NCBI GenBank assembly: GCA_016125265.1
Contig: WGMC01000006.1
Span: 248,001-312,000 of the forward strand
Reading direction: 5' to 3'
Source: Planctomycetaceae bacterium
GTDB lineage: Bacteria > Planctomycetota > UBA1135 > GCA-002686595
Length of the DNA: 64,000 bases
Shown: positions 44,533 to 52,753 of the stretch, piece by piece
How the letters are laid out: each line of letters opens with the position of its first letter
Numbering within the stretch: position 1 is the first letter of the stretch
Program-made: the position numbers and the translations under genes
The notes under the pieces: model-generated
Seen by the model: only the letters and a program-made list of their open reading frames with translations
What the model was told of the DNA's origin: nothing
The model's database searches: none

Positions 44533-45069
44533 ATGGCCTTCGGAGCCGAGGACTGCGCCGGCATGGAAGCAGCCCTCGCGGAAGCGCGCCGGGCCCTTCG
44601 CGAGGAAGAGGTGCCCATCGGCGCCGCGGTGCTGCTCGACGGCAAGGTGGTGGGCCTGGGCCACAACCGCACACGCGCGGACATCGACCCCACGGGCCAC
44701 GCCGAGATCTTGGCCCTGCGTGCCGCGTGCGCCGCGGTAGGGGCCAACCGCCTGGTGGGGGCGACGGTCTACACGACGGTCGAGCCGTGTTTCATGTGCG
44801 CCGGCGCCCTCATGCACGCCCGGGTCGCGCGGGTGGTCTGGGCGGTGCGCGACCCCAAGTTCGGAGCGTGCGCGTCGCTCGCCGAAGTGCTGCGGCACCC
44901 GGGCCTGAACCATCGGGTCGACCAGGCGGAGGGCCTGATGGCCGACGAAGCGCGGGCCCTGCTCCAAGGTTTCTTCCGGGCGATCCGCGCCGCGCGTCGG
45001 GACCCCGGCGGAGTCGGCGGCGCCTCCGCTGGCGAGCCAAACGATGCCGCGGAACGCCACGGAGGCTGA
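44533..45069 (+). CDS. tadA: tRNA adenosine(34) deaminase
   Basis: 178 residues. Zinc hydrolase that converts A34 to inosine in tRNA-Arg(ACG). The zinc ligand and catalytic residues HAE (H56, E58) and PCFMC (C86, C89) sit at nearly the same numbering as in E. coli TadA, which supports the ATG at 44533; an in-frame GTG at 44479 would add 18 residues. The C-terminal tail (after about residue 155) is Gly/Ala/Arg-rich and unconserved. The gene begins about 105 bp after its substrate tRNA gene and is probably cotranscribed with it. Confidence 0.93.
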   Translation: MAFGAEDCAGMEAALAEARRALREEEVPIGAAVLLDGKVVGLGHNRTRADIDPTGHAEILALRAACAAVGANRLVGATVYTTVEPCFMCAGALMHARVARVVWAVRDPKFGACASLAEVLRHPGLNHRVDQAEGLMADEARALLQGFFRAIRAARRDPGGVGGASAGEPNDAAERHGG

Positions 45070-45206
45070 CCCCAGGATCCCCGGAGCACACCCGCCCGGG
45101 CCGCTTCCGTTTTCTCGCTTGGCGCGCGGCCCCGAAGAGGAGAGAATGTTCGACCGATCCGCGAGCGCGCCCGCCTGGGCCACCCGCGGCTTAACAACGC
45201 ACAGGT

Positions 45207-45234
45207 CGCGTCCCGCCCCCCAACGTGGGACGCG
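45207..45234 (+). promoter_or_regulatory. hairpin before tRNA-Ser
   Basis: CGCGTCCC/GGGACGCG, an 8-bp stem with a 12-nt loop, ends 6 nt before the tRNA-Ser 5' end. Could be a tadA 3' hairpin or a processing signal. Confidence 0.4.
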
Positions 45235-45240
45235 CCCAAC

Positions 45241-45330
45241 GGAGAGGTGCCGGAGCGGCTGAACGGGCTGGTTTCGAAAACCAGAGTGTCCTAACGGGCA
45301 TCGGGGGTTCGAATCCCTCCCTCTCCGCCA
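45241..45330 (+). tRNA. tRNA-Ser (anticodon CGA)
   Basis: Class II tRNA, 90 nt, with acceptor stem GGAGAGG/CCTCTCC, discriminator G and encoded CCA. The anticodon stem-loop CTGGT-TTCGAAA-ACCAG gives CGA (reads TCG). It has a long variable arm. Confidence 0.95.
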
Positions 45331-45440
45331 TTCCACAGCCCATCTTCGGATCGCAGCGGTCGAGGCCGCGCCCGCTGCCCGCGCCCGCTGCCCGCGCCGC
45401 GGCCGCGAGCTGCGACGATCCGGGGAGGGAACGCACAAAG

Positions 45441-45533
45441 GGAGAGGTGTCCGAGTGGCTTAAGGAGCACGCTTGGAAAGCGTGTGTGTCGGTATTCCCG
45501 GCACCGTGGGTTCAAATCCCACCCTCTCCGCCA
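45441..45533 (+). tRNA. tRNA-Ser (anticodon GGA)
   Basis: Class II tRNA, 93 nt, with the same acceptor stem GGAGAGG/CCTCTCC, discriminator G and encoded CCA. The anticodon stem-loop CACGC-TTGGAAA-GCGTG gives GGA (reads TCC). It lies 110 bp after tRNA-Ser(CGA) and just before the SRP RNA. Confidence 0.95.
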
Positions 45534-45566
45534 TGCTGCGCGCCTGTTGGTCCCCGAACGTCCGGG

Positions 45567-45703
45567 GCCGACGGGAGCGCTCGAGTGGGTCCGGTCCACC
45601 GCGATGGGGGCAGTTCGAACCGGGTCAGGCCGGGAACGGAGCAGCCCTAAGGACCCGTTTCCATGCGCGGCCGGCCCGGATCCACTCGGGCGCTCCCGTC
45701 GGC
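45567..45703 (+). ncRNA. ffs: signal recognition particle RNA
   Basis: The conserved helix-8 core GTCAGGCCGGGAACGG, followed by AGCAGCCC, occupies 45624-45646 with a GGAA tetraloop. The flanks form one long helix: GCCGACGGGAGCGC at 45567-45580 pairs perfectly with GCGCTCCCGTCGGC at 45690-45703, and the pairing continues inward through CGAGTGG(G/A)TCCGG. The result is an extended hairpin of about 137 nt, the bacterial small type without a separate Alu domain. A T4 run lies just after. Position between tRNA-Ser and dnaX is common in bacteria. Ends are estimated from pairing. Confidence 0.88.
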
Positions 45704-45785
45704 ACGGACCCTTTTCCCGGGGCCCCTGCGACGGCGGCCCCTTCCCAACCGGTCGTCACCCACCTGGCCGTACACTCCGGACGCG

Positions 45786-47495
45786 ATGAGCTACTTGGTA
45801 CTGGCGCGCAAGTACCGCCCCCGTCGTTTCGAGGACGTCGTCGGGCAGGAGGTGATCACCCGCGTGTTGCGCGGCGCGATCTCCGAGGGCCGCATCGGCC
45901 ACGCGTACCTCTTCTCTGGCCCGCGCGGCACGGGCAAGACGACCACCGCGCGCATCTTCGCAAAGGCGCTGAACTGCGAGCAGGGGCCGACGGGCCACCC
46001 GTGCGGCACGTGCGCGCGCTGCGTCGCCAGCGACGCGGGCCAGGAGTTCGACGTCATCGAGATCGACGCGGCGTCGAACACCAGCGTCAACGACGTGCGC
46101 GAACTGCGCGATCAGGTGGCGTACGCGCCGCTCGAAGCGCGCTACAAGATCTACATCGTGGACGAGGTCCACATGCTCTCCAAGGCGGCGTTCAACGCGC
46201 TGCTCAAGACGCTGGAGGAGCCGCCGCCGCATGTGATCTTCCTCTTCGCGACCACCGAACTGCACAAGGTGCTCGACACGATCCTGTCGCGCTGCCAGGT
46301 GCTGCGACTCGCGCCGATCCGCGAGGAGGAGATCGCGAATCGCCTGACCGCCGTGTTCGCGGCGGAGAACGTCCGCGCGGGCGACGGGCTGGTCGAGGAG
46401 TTGGCGCGCCGCGCGCGCGGCGGCATGCGCGACGCGCTCTCCCTGGCCGATCAACTCCTGGCGCTCGCGGGGGATGCGCCGCAACTGGCGGACCTCTCGC
46501 GTCTCGCCGGCGCCGGCGGGCCGAAGGAGAGCGAGGAGCTACTCGAGCGCTTGCTGGAGAACGACCGCGCCAGGATCTTCGACGCCGTCGCGTCCTACGC
46601 GGGCCGGGAGGCGGAGCTCGCGACGGGCCTTCTGGAGGTGGTCCGCGGTGCGCTCGTGGCGGCTTTGTGCGGCGAGAACTCTCCGCTGGTCGAGGGCGGT
46701 GCGGAGGCGGGGGCGCGGCTCGCGGCGCTGGCGCGCCGCTTGGGCGCGGAGCGGGCCGAGCTGTGGCTCGCCGAACTGCTTCGCGCGCGCGAGCGCATGC
46801 GCGGCCTCGCCGGCCAAGAGCGCATCGTGCTCGAGTCGACGCTCCTGGACCTGGCGCGCCCCGAATCGGGCATGCCGCTCTTGCCCCTCGTCGCGCGGCT
46901 CGAGGCGCTCGAAGCGCGTCTTTCCGGCGCGGTGGTCGCGCCTCCGGTCGCCAGCCGCGCGCCCGCCGCGACGCCGCCGCCGGCAGCTCCCAGAGCCGCG
47001 CCAGCCGTCGCTCCGCCCGCCGCTCCGCGCCGCTCGGCCGCACCCGCCGCTCCCGCCGCACCCACTTCGGAAGCGGACGCCCCCGTGGAGGTCCCGCGCC
47101 CGCCCCAGCGCCCAACCGCGGCGGCCGCGCCCGCGCGTGCCCCGGTCGAAACCGCCCCGGCCGCTGTCGGCCCCGAGGTCCTCGACCGCGCCGCCGCGCT
47201 GCTGCGCCCGCGCCAGCCGGCCCTGGCCGAGCTGCTCGCGCGCAAGGGGCGCGTCGACGGCATCGAGGGCGGCACTCTTCGCCTTGGACTCACCAACCTC
47301 GCCGAGGCCGATCGGCGCCTCGTCGAGGACCGCCGCAACCAACGTGTGATCGAGCGCGCGCTCTCCGACGCCGCAGGCCAGGAGCTGGTGCTCGAACTCG
47401 CCCTCGGAACGCCGGCGCCGCGCCAGGCAGCGCCCGAGGACACCTTCACCCGCGGCGTCGCCGACCTGTTCGGCGGCCGCATCGAGGAGCTTTGA
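45786..47495 (+). CDS. dnaX: DNA polymerase III gamma/tau subunit
   Basis: 569-residue clamp-loader ATPase. Walker A GPRGTGKT (45-52), zinc cysteines C64, C73, C76 and C79 at the same positions as in E. coli, Walker B DEVHML and sensor-1 ILSRCQ are intact. A long Ala/Pro-rich linker (about 383-465) connects to a tau-like C-terminal domain. I see no A-rich slippery site, so a frameshifted gamma form is not evident. The ATG at 45786 gives MSYLVLARKYRPRRFEDVVG. The YbaB-family gene follows after 2 bp. Confidence 0.95.
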   Translation: MSYLVLARKYRPRRFEDVVGQEVITRVLRGAISEGRIGHAYLFSGPRGTGKTTTARIFAKALNCEQGPTGHPCGTCARCVASDAGQEFDVIEIDAASNTSVNDVRELRDQVAYAPLEARYKIYIVDEVHMLSKAAFNALLKTLEEPPPHVIFLFATTELHKVLDTILSRCQVLRLAPIREEEIANRLTAVFAAENVRAGDGLVEELARRARGGMRDALSLADQLLALAGDAPQLADLSRLAGAGGPKESEELLERLLENDRARIFDAVASYAGREAELATGLLEVVRGALVAALCGENSPLVEGGAEAGARLAALARRLGAERAELWLAELLRARERMRGLAGQERIVLESTLLDLARPESGMPLLPLVARLEALEARLSGAVVAPPVASRAPAATPPPAAPRAAPAVAPPAAPRRSAAPAAPAAPTSEADAPVEVPRPPQRPTAAAAPARAPVETAPAAVGPEVLDRAAALLRPRQPALAELLARKGRVDGIEGGTLRLGLTNLAEADRRLVEDRRNQRVIERALSDAAGQELVLELALGTPAPRQAAPEDTFTRGVADLFGGRIEEL

Positions 47496-47497
47496 CC

Positions 47498-47821
47498 ATG
47501 GCCGGATCCTTCGGAGAGATGGGCAACCTGCTGAAGCAGGCCCAGGAAATGCAACGCCAGATGGAGCGCGCCCGCGCGGAGCTGGCCGCCACGTTGGTGC
47601 ACGGGTCCGCCGGCGGCGGGGCCGTGCGTGTGGAGTTCAGCGGCGACCGCAAACTGCAAAAAGTCACGATCTCCGACGAAGTCGTCGCGAGCGGCGACCG
47701 CGCGCTGCTCGAGGAGCTCGTGTTCACCGCCACGTGCGACGGACTCGACCGCGCGCAGCGCCTGCACGACGAGACCTTCGCCAAACTGACCGGCGGCCTC
47801 ATGCCGCCCGGCGGCATCTGA
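47498..47821 (+). CDS. ybaB: YbaB/EbfC-family nucleoid-associated protein
   Basis: 107 residues. Dimeric DNA-binding protein of the YbaB family, usually encoded between dnaX and recR as here. The N-terminus has a coiled-coil helix (MGNLLKQAQEMQRQMERARA), then the family beta segment GGGAVRVEFSGDRKLQKVTI, and ends KLTGGLMPPGGI. It starts 2 bp after dnaX, which implies cotranscription. Confidence 0.95.
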   Translation: MAGSFGEMGNLLKQAQEMQRQMERARAELAATLVHGSAGGGAVRVEFSGDRKLQKVTISDEVVASGDRALLEELVFTATCDGLDRAQRLHDETFAKLTGGLMPPGGI

Positions 47822-47855
47822 TTCCGGGGGTGGAGCTGAGGCTCCCTTCCGCGCC

Positions 47856-48509
47856 ATGGCGTACCCGGAACCCCTCGAACGATTGGTGGCCGCTTTCGAG
47901 TGTTTTCCCGGCGTGGGAAGGCGAAGTGCGGAGCGCCTCGCGTTCCACGTCCTGCGCGATCCCAAGGCGCGCGAACTGGCCCGCGCGATCGAAGGCGCGC
48001 TCAGCAACCTGGTGCGCTGTTCCGTGTGCGGCAACCCCGCGGCGAAGGACCCCTGCGAACTGTGCGCCGATCCCGAGCGCGACGGGGCGCAGCTCTTGGT
48101 GGTCGAGGAGCCCCGCGACGTGGAGGCCCTCGAACGCGCGCGTGTCTTCCGCGGGCGTTACCACGTGCTGCTCGGCGCCATGAATCCCGCGCAGGGTGTG
48201 GACGCGCGCCACTTGGCCCTGGGTCGGCTCGTCGAGCGCATCCGGCGCGGCGGCATCGAGGAGGTGATCCTCGGCACCGACCCGGACCAGGAGGGTGAGG
48301 CCACCGCGCGCCTCGTTCTGGAGGCCATCGAAGACGCGCGGCTCTCCGTGCGTGTGACACGCCTCGCCCGGGGCCTCCCCGCGGGCAGCGCGATCGAGTA
48401 CCTGCACCGCGGTGTGTTGGAGGACGCGCTCGAGGGGCGGGTACCCCTGCGCCGGCGGGCGCCCCCGGCCGGCAAGACGGCGCCCGGCCGGGACGACACC
48501 CCGGCCTGA
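47856..48509 (+). CDS. recR: recombination mediator RecR
   Basis: 217 residues. With RecO/RecF it loads RecA onto gapped DNA. The N-terminal helix-hairpin-helix (FPGVGRRSAERLAFHVL), the Cys4 zinc finger (CSVCGN...CELC, about 55-70), the Toprim domain (LVVEEPRDVEALER) and a Walker-like C-terminal region are in family order. A basic Pro/Arg-rich tail follows. It is 34 bp after the YbaB gene. Confidence 0.96.
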   Translation: MAYPEPLERLVAAFECFPGVGRRSAERLAFHVLRDPKARELARAIEGALSNLVRCSVCGNPAAKDPCELCADPERDGAQLLVVEEPRDVEALERARVFRGRYHVLLGAMNPAQGVDARHLALGRLVERIRRGGIEEVILGTDPDQEGEATARLVLEAIEDARLSVRVTRLARGLPAGSAIEYLHRGVLEDALEGRVPLRRRAPPAGKTAPGRDDTPA

Positions 48510-48616
48510 CCGCCGTCCGGGGCTTTCGCGCGCCCGTTCCCAACCGGCGCGCTCGGGGCGGCCCGCGGGGAAGGGCGGCCTCAGGTCGACGCCGGGGCCC
48601 GACGATACGCCGACCT

Positions 48617-49951
48617 GTGTCCGGCCCCTCACCCCGCTCCCAACTCAGCTTCTCTCTCGGCCAGCAGCAGCGCCTCGCCGCGCGGCAACTGGCGTCGCTC
48701 GAGGTGCTGGCGCTGCCAGCGGCGGAGCTCGACGCCCACCTTCGCTCCGCCTACGAGGGCAACGAGGCCCTGGTGCTCGCCGACCCCGCACGCGCGAACC
48801 CCAGCGGCCGCCAACGCGATCGCCGCCGGGCCCAGGGCGGTGGGGACGAACACGCGGCCTGGTTGGCGAGCGTGGCGGCCCCCGGGACACCTTGGCGCGA
48901 GGCCCTCGGCGAGGGCTGTCCGGAGGGCGCCTCGCGGGAATGGCTGGAGCTTCTCTTCGAGCACCTCGACGACGACGGATGGCTGCGCGCGTCGGACGAA
49001 CTGCTGCTCGAGCGGGCCGCCGAGCGCGGCCTCGACGGGGGCGCCGCGGAGCTCGGACGGGCGCTCGGCAGCTTGCAGGCCCTGGAGCCGCGCGGCATCG
49101 GCGGTCGCTGCCTCGAGGAGGTCCTGCTGCTGCAGCTCGATCCCGAGGATCCCGACTACAAGGACCTCTGCGCGCTGATCGAACACCACCTCGCGGACCT
49201 GGCGCACAATCGCCTGCCGCGCATCGCGCGCGCGCTGGGTGTGGCACTGGCGCGGCTCGAACACCTGCGCGGGCGGCTCGCGCGCCTCGACCCGCGGCCG
49301 GCGCGCGCGCTGTCGGGAACCGAGGCCCAGGTCCTGCGACCGGACCTGCGGCTCGTGTGGAGCGGCGAGACGATGGAACTCGAGGTCGCGGGGGACAGCC
49401 TGCCGGCGTTGACCCTCGATCCGCGTGTCGCGGTGCTCGTGAAGGACACGACCCAGAGCCGGGCGGATCGCCAGCGGCTGCAGGAATCGCTCGTGCGGGC
49501 CCGCGCGCTGCTCAGCGCCTTGGAACAGCGGGCCGCGACCCTGCGGCGTGTCGCCGAATGTGCGTTGCGGCGCCAGCCGGGCTTCCTCGCCGGGGGGCCG
49601 AGCCAACTGGTGCCCTTGCAGCAGGCCGAGGTGGCCGAGGAACTCGGTTTGCACCCCAGTACCGTGAGCCGCGCCATCGCCGGCAAGAGCATCGAAACAC
49701 CGTTCGGAGTGTTGCGCCTCGCGCAGCTCTTCCCGGCGAGCGCGCCCGGGGGCGAGGCCAGCGCCGAAACCCTGCGCGAAGCCCTGCGCCAACGGATCGC
49801 GGCCGAGGACCAACGCGCGCCGCTGTCGGACGAGGAGTTGGCCGCGGAGCTGGCCCGCGGCGGGTTGCCCGTGGCGCGCCGCACCGTGGCGAAACTGCGC
49901 GACGAGCTGGGCATCGCCAGCTCCTACTTGCGCCGCCGTTTCGCGGCCTGA
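48617..49951 (+). CDS. rpoN: RNA polymerase sigma-54 factor
   Basis: 444 residues, at the short end of the family. Region I (SFSLGQQQRLAARQLASLEV) is Gln/Leu-rich but diverged. The core-binding region is followed by the DNA-binding helix-turn-helix LGLHPSTVSRAIAGKSIETP and the RpoN box ARRTVAKLRD (about 420-429), which reads the -24 element. It starts with GTG. The order rpoN, (truA), hpf, ptsN, ptsH matches the classical nitrogen-regulation cluster. It requires AAA+ activators, none of which is in the window. Confidence 0.94.
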   Translation: MSGPSPRSQLSFSLGQQQRLAARQLASLEVLALPAAELDAHLRSAYEGNEALVLADPARANPSGRQRDRRRAQGGGDEHAAWLASVAAPGTPWREALGEGCPEGASREWLELLFEHLDDDGWLRASDELLLERAAERGLDGGAAELGRALGSLQALEPRGIGGRCLEEVLLLQLDPEDPDYKDLCALIEHHLADLAHNRLPRIARALGVALARLEHLRGRLARLDPRPARALSGTEAQVLRPDLRLVWSGETMELEVAGDSLPALTLDPRVAVLVKDTTQSRADRQRLQESLVRARALLSALEQRAATLRRVAECALRRQPGFLAGGPSQLVPLQQAEVAEELGLHPSTVSRAIAGKSIETPFGVLRLAQLFPASAPGGEASAETLREALRQRIAAEDQRAPLSDEELAAELARGGLPVARRTVAKLRDELGIASSYLRRRFAA

Positions 49952-50025
49952 GTCCGCCGCCGCTCCGCCGCTGGGCGCGCTTCGATCGGCCGCTCTGGCC
50001 GCAGGGGGCGCTATCCTCATCTCCC

Positions 50026-50799
50026 ATGCGCAACGTGCGGATGCTCATCGCCTACGACGGGGCGCGGTTCTTCGGCTGGCAGCGCCAGGACGGTTTCGAC
50101 TCGGTCCAAGAATCCCTGGAGGACGCGCTGCTCGGCATCTTCTCGAAACACATCGTCGTGCACGGCGCCGGCCGCACGGACACCGGAGTGCACGCGCTCG
50201 GTCAGGTGGCGAACTTCCACGTCGATACGGTCCTCGACGACCACCGCCTCCAGCGCGCGATCAACGCGCACCTGCCGCCCGAGGTGGTGGTGCGACGCCT
50301 CGAAACCTGCCGGGCCGATTTCCACGCGCGTTTCGACGCCAAGGGCAAGCGCTACCTCTACCTGATCTGGAACGAGGCAGAGCGCTCGCCGTTCGCGCGC
50401 CACCATGCGCACTTCGTGCGCGAGCGCCTCGACACCGCCGCGATGGCGGCGGCCGCGCGCCACCTCGTGGGCACACACGACTTCACCTCCCTGGCGAGTT
50501 CGGGCAGTCCGCGCAGCACCAACGTGCGCACGATCCGCGCGGCGCGTCTGGTGGTGCGCCGCAACCGTTTGGCCATCGTCGTGCAGGGGGACGGCTTTCT
50601 CTACAACATGGTGCGCACCATCGCCGGTTCCCTGATCGACGTGGGACGCGGCCGCACCACTCCCTCGCGTTTCGCCGAGGTGCTCGCCGCCCGGGACCGG
50701 ACCCAAGCGGGGCCCACCGCACCGGCGGCGGGGCTCTACCTGCTGGGTGTGCGCTACGCCGAGCCCTGTTTCGGTGGCCGGGCCCCCGGTCGGTCTTGA
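50026..50799 (+). CDS. truA: tRNA pseudouridine(38-40) synthase TruA
   Basis: 257 residues. Isomerises uridines 38-40 in the anticodon arm. The catalytic Asp52 lies in GAGRTDTGVHALGQVANF; KRYLYLIWN and GDGFLYNMVRTIAGSLIDVG are family motifs. The ATG at 50026 is preceded by CTATCCTCATCTCCC without a clear Shine-Dalgarno. It is inserted between rpoN and hpf, which are usually adjacent. Confidence 0.96.
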   Translation: MRNVRMLIAYDGARFFGWQRQDGFDSVQESLEDALLGIFSKHIVVHGAGRTDTGVHALGQVANFHVDTVLDDHRLQRAINAHLPPEVVVRRLETCRADFHARFDAKGKRYLYLIWNEAERSPFARHHAHFVRERLDTAAMAAAARHLVGTHDFTSLASSGSPRSTNVRTIRAARLVVRRNRLAIVVQGDGFLYNMVRTIAGSLIDVGRGRTTPSRFAEVLAARDRTQAGPTAPAAGLYLLGVRYAEPCFGGRAPGRS

Positions 50800-50922
50800 C
50801 CCGCGCCGCCCGGGGCTCCATGCTGAATCGGCGCGGGTCGACGCCTGTTGTGGACCTCTGCGCGGGTAACGAAGAGCTTGGAACACGAAGCCGCCGCCAG
50901 TGCGGCCGAGGGGCATCGCCAC

Positions 50923-51237
50923 ATGAAAATCGAAGTCTCCATACCGCGCCACGACTACCCCGCTGAAGTTCGTGGGCAAGTGGAGGAGAAGTTGCAGCGC
51001 CTCGCCCGCTACTTCGACCGTACGGAGTCCATCCGCGCCCTGCTCGAACAACAGCAGCACGTGCACCGGGTGGAACTCGTGGCCAGCGCGCGCCCCGGTG
51101 TGGTGTTGGTCGTGGATTCGCGCGCCGATTCGCTCTCGAAAGCCCTCGACGAGTCGGTGGACCGCATGTCCAACGTGCTTTCCCGCCACAAGCAGAAGCT
51201 CGCGAAGGCGGCGCGGAGGCGGGAGAAGGGCGTGTGA
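50923..51237 (+). CDS. hpf: ribosome hibernation promoting factor, short form
   Basis: 104 residues, short HPF type without the C-terminal dimerisation domain. The family start MKIEVSIPRHDYPAEVRGQV and VELVASARPGVVLVVDSRAD are visible, ending in a basic helix KQKLAKAARRREKGV. It inactivates ribosomes in stationary phase. The ATG at 50923 is chosen over an in-frame GTG at 50848 because it matches family starts. The TGA stop codon is the first triplet of an 82-nt repeat shared with argF. Confidence 0.9.
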   Translation: MKIEVSIPRHDYPAEVRGQVEEKLQRLARYFDRTESIRALLEQQQHVHRVELVASARPGVVLVVDSRADSLSKALDESVDRMSNVLSRHKQKLAKAARRREKGV

Positions 51238-51315
51238 GAGGTTGAGAAAAATCTGCACGGCCCGATCGAAGTACCTCTCAGGTGATGCTTTGCCCATCGC
51301 CTGGCGGCGCTGGAG
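51235..51315 (+). repeat. 82-nt stop-linked repeat, hpf copy
   Basis: Starts at the TGA of hpf, TGAGAGGTTGAGAAAAA, and ends CTGGCGGCGCTGGAG. Terminal TGAGAGGT and ACCTCTCA (around 51274) can pair to form a stem-loop right at the stop codon. One base shorter than the argF copy. Confidence 0.9.
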
Positions 51316-51556
51316 CGGCGGACCGTTCGTCGCGGGGCGGGGTTGGGGACGGTGCGTAACGAAAGCTCAGGCATTCGGCAGCCGGCCTGGCCTGGCAGAT
51401 CGGGGGAGGTGTTTCGGGCGGATCGACTTGCGGAGCGATCTTGCTAGGATCCCCGATTCCTGGTGCCCGCATCCTCGCACCCAGCTTTGGCCCGCGCGAC
51501 CCAACCGCGTTTGCGGGTCCGACGCGGAGCGCGGCGCCGGAACCTGAAGGAACCCG
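51238..51556 (+). other. 319-bp spacer between hpf and ptsN
   Basis: Begins with the 82-nt repeat. The remainder (51316-51556) has lower G+C patches, including CTTGCTAGGATCC near 51445 that could be a -10 (TAGGAT) with a weak -35. No gene seen. Confidence 0.5.
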
Positions 51557-52051
51557 ATGAAAACCGACAGCCAAGCTTTCTGGAAGCTGTTCCGGCCCGC
51601 CGCTTGCAGCGTTCGACTCAAGGGGTTGAACCCCGACGAGGTCTTTGCGGAAGTGGTCGACAACCTGGTCAAGGGCGGCCAACTGCCCGCGGAGTTGACG
51701 GCGCCCGCACTCGCGGCGCTCACCGACCGGGAGCGCATGGCTTCGACCGGCGTGGGCATGGGCGTGGCGGTGCCCCACGTGAAGCTGGCGGGCCTCGAAC
51801 GCGCCGCGGTCAGCTTCTCGGTGCAGCCCGATGGACTCGACTGGCGCGCGATCGACGGCGAGCCTGTCTACCTCTTCTTCACGGTGCTGCGGCCCGTGGA
51901 GGCCGGCGGCGAGCACGATCCGGACCGCCACCTCGAGATGATGCGTTGGATCGCGCGCCTCTGCCGCCACGAGGATTTCCGCCGCTTCGCGTGCAACGCC
52001 AAGACGCGCACCGAACTCGTCGATCTCCTGCGCGAGATGGCCGCGCTCTGA
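51557..52051 (+). CDS. ptsN: nitrogen-regulatory PTS EIIA protein (PtsN)
   Basis: 164 residues. EIIA-Ntr is a phosphoryl acceptor that signals nitrogen/potassium state rather than moving sugars. The phosphorylatable His74 lies in GVGMGVAVPHVKLAGL, and the C-terminal LRPVEAGGEHDPDRHLEMM region is typical of the family. It is followed by ptsH after 61 bp. No enzyme I (ptsP) gene is in the window. Confidence 0.93.
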   Translation: MKTDSQAFWKLFRPAACSVRLKGLNPDEVFAEVVDNLVKGGQLPAELTAPALAALTDRERMASTGVGMGVAVPHVKLAGLERAAVSFSVQPDGLDWRAIDGEPVYLFFTVLRPVEAGGEHDPDRHLEMMRWIARLCRHEDFRRFACNAKTRTELVDLLREMAAL

Positions 52052-52112
52052 CGGTCTCCGTGGGCCGCGGCCCGCGAGTTCCTGCGACCCCAGTCTTCCT
52101 ACGACGCTTCCC

Positions 52113-52385
52113 TTGGAATTGCGCAGCAAGGTGCTTGTGGCCAACAGCCAGGGTCTGCACGCCCGGCCTTGCCACGCCGTGGTCTCGACCGCCCTCCGCT
52201 ACCAGAGCGATCTGCGCATCAACTTCGACGGGCGCTCGGTCAACGGCAAGAGCATCCTCGAGCTCATGACACTGAACGCGGCCTGCGGCTCCGAGCTGGA
52301 ACTCTGCGCGCGCGGGGCCGACGCGAAGCCGCTGATCGAAGAGGTCGCGGCGCTCTTCCAGGACCGCTTCGGCGAGCGCGAGTAG
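52113..52385 (+). CDS. ptsH: phosphocarrier HPr / NPr
   Basis: 90 residues. The active His16 lies in GLHARP and the regulatory Ser47 in NGKSILELM, so it carries both sites. Beside ptsN and rpoN it most likely serves the nitrogen PTS (NPr role). The start is TTG at 52113, with no clear Shine-Dalgarno, giving MELRSKVLVANSQGLHARP. Confidence 0.93.
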   Translation: MELRSKVLVANSQGLHARPCHAVVSTALRYQSDLRINFDGRSVNGKSILELMTLNAACGSELELCARGADAKPLIEEVAALFQDRFGERE

Positions 52386-52753
52386 GCGCCCCGGGCCCGC
52401 CGGGGATCGCGGCGGGTACCAAGGGTTGCGAGCGGGCGGGTGCCCGTGTGGGTCTGGCCGCGGCCGGCTCGATGCGTTGGGGTTCGGGCCTCGGGCCCGC
52501 GCCCCCTCGTACGGGACGCCCGTCGGGGGCGAACGGGCGCATCCGCCGGGCCAATGGGCGCATCCTTGGGCCGCGCCCGCGGGTCGGCCGAAGCGCGCCG
52601 TTCCCGTCCCGTTTCCGCCCCGTGTCCGGCGCCTTTCGGTGTCCCGACTCAACCCTGCGCGCCGGGCCCGCCGAAGGACACGCCGAAGGCCGCCAAGAGG
52701 GTGGCCACCCCCCGCCCCGCGGCCCCCCAAGGCCACCACCAGGGAGACAGGCG
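52386..52753 (+). other. 368-bp spacer before the pil operon
   Basis: No gene recognised. It has two copies of GGGCGCATCC about 25 bp apart (near 52535 and 52558) and several G+C palindromes. The pilM promoter should be here but is not obvious. Confidence 0.5.

Noticed and set aside
45786..47495. Programmed frameshift in dnaX producing gamma
   Set aside because: No A-rich slippery heptamer followed by a stem-loop was found in the region expected.
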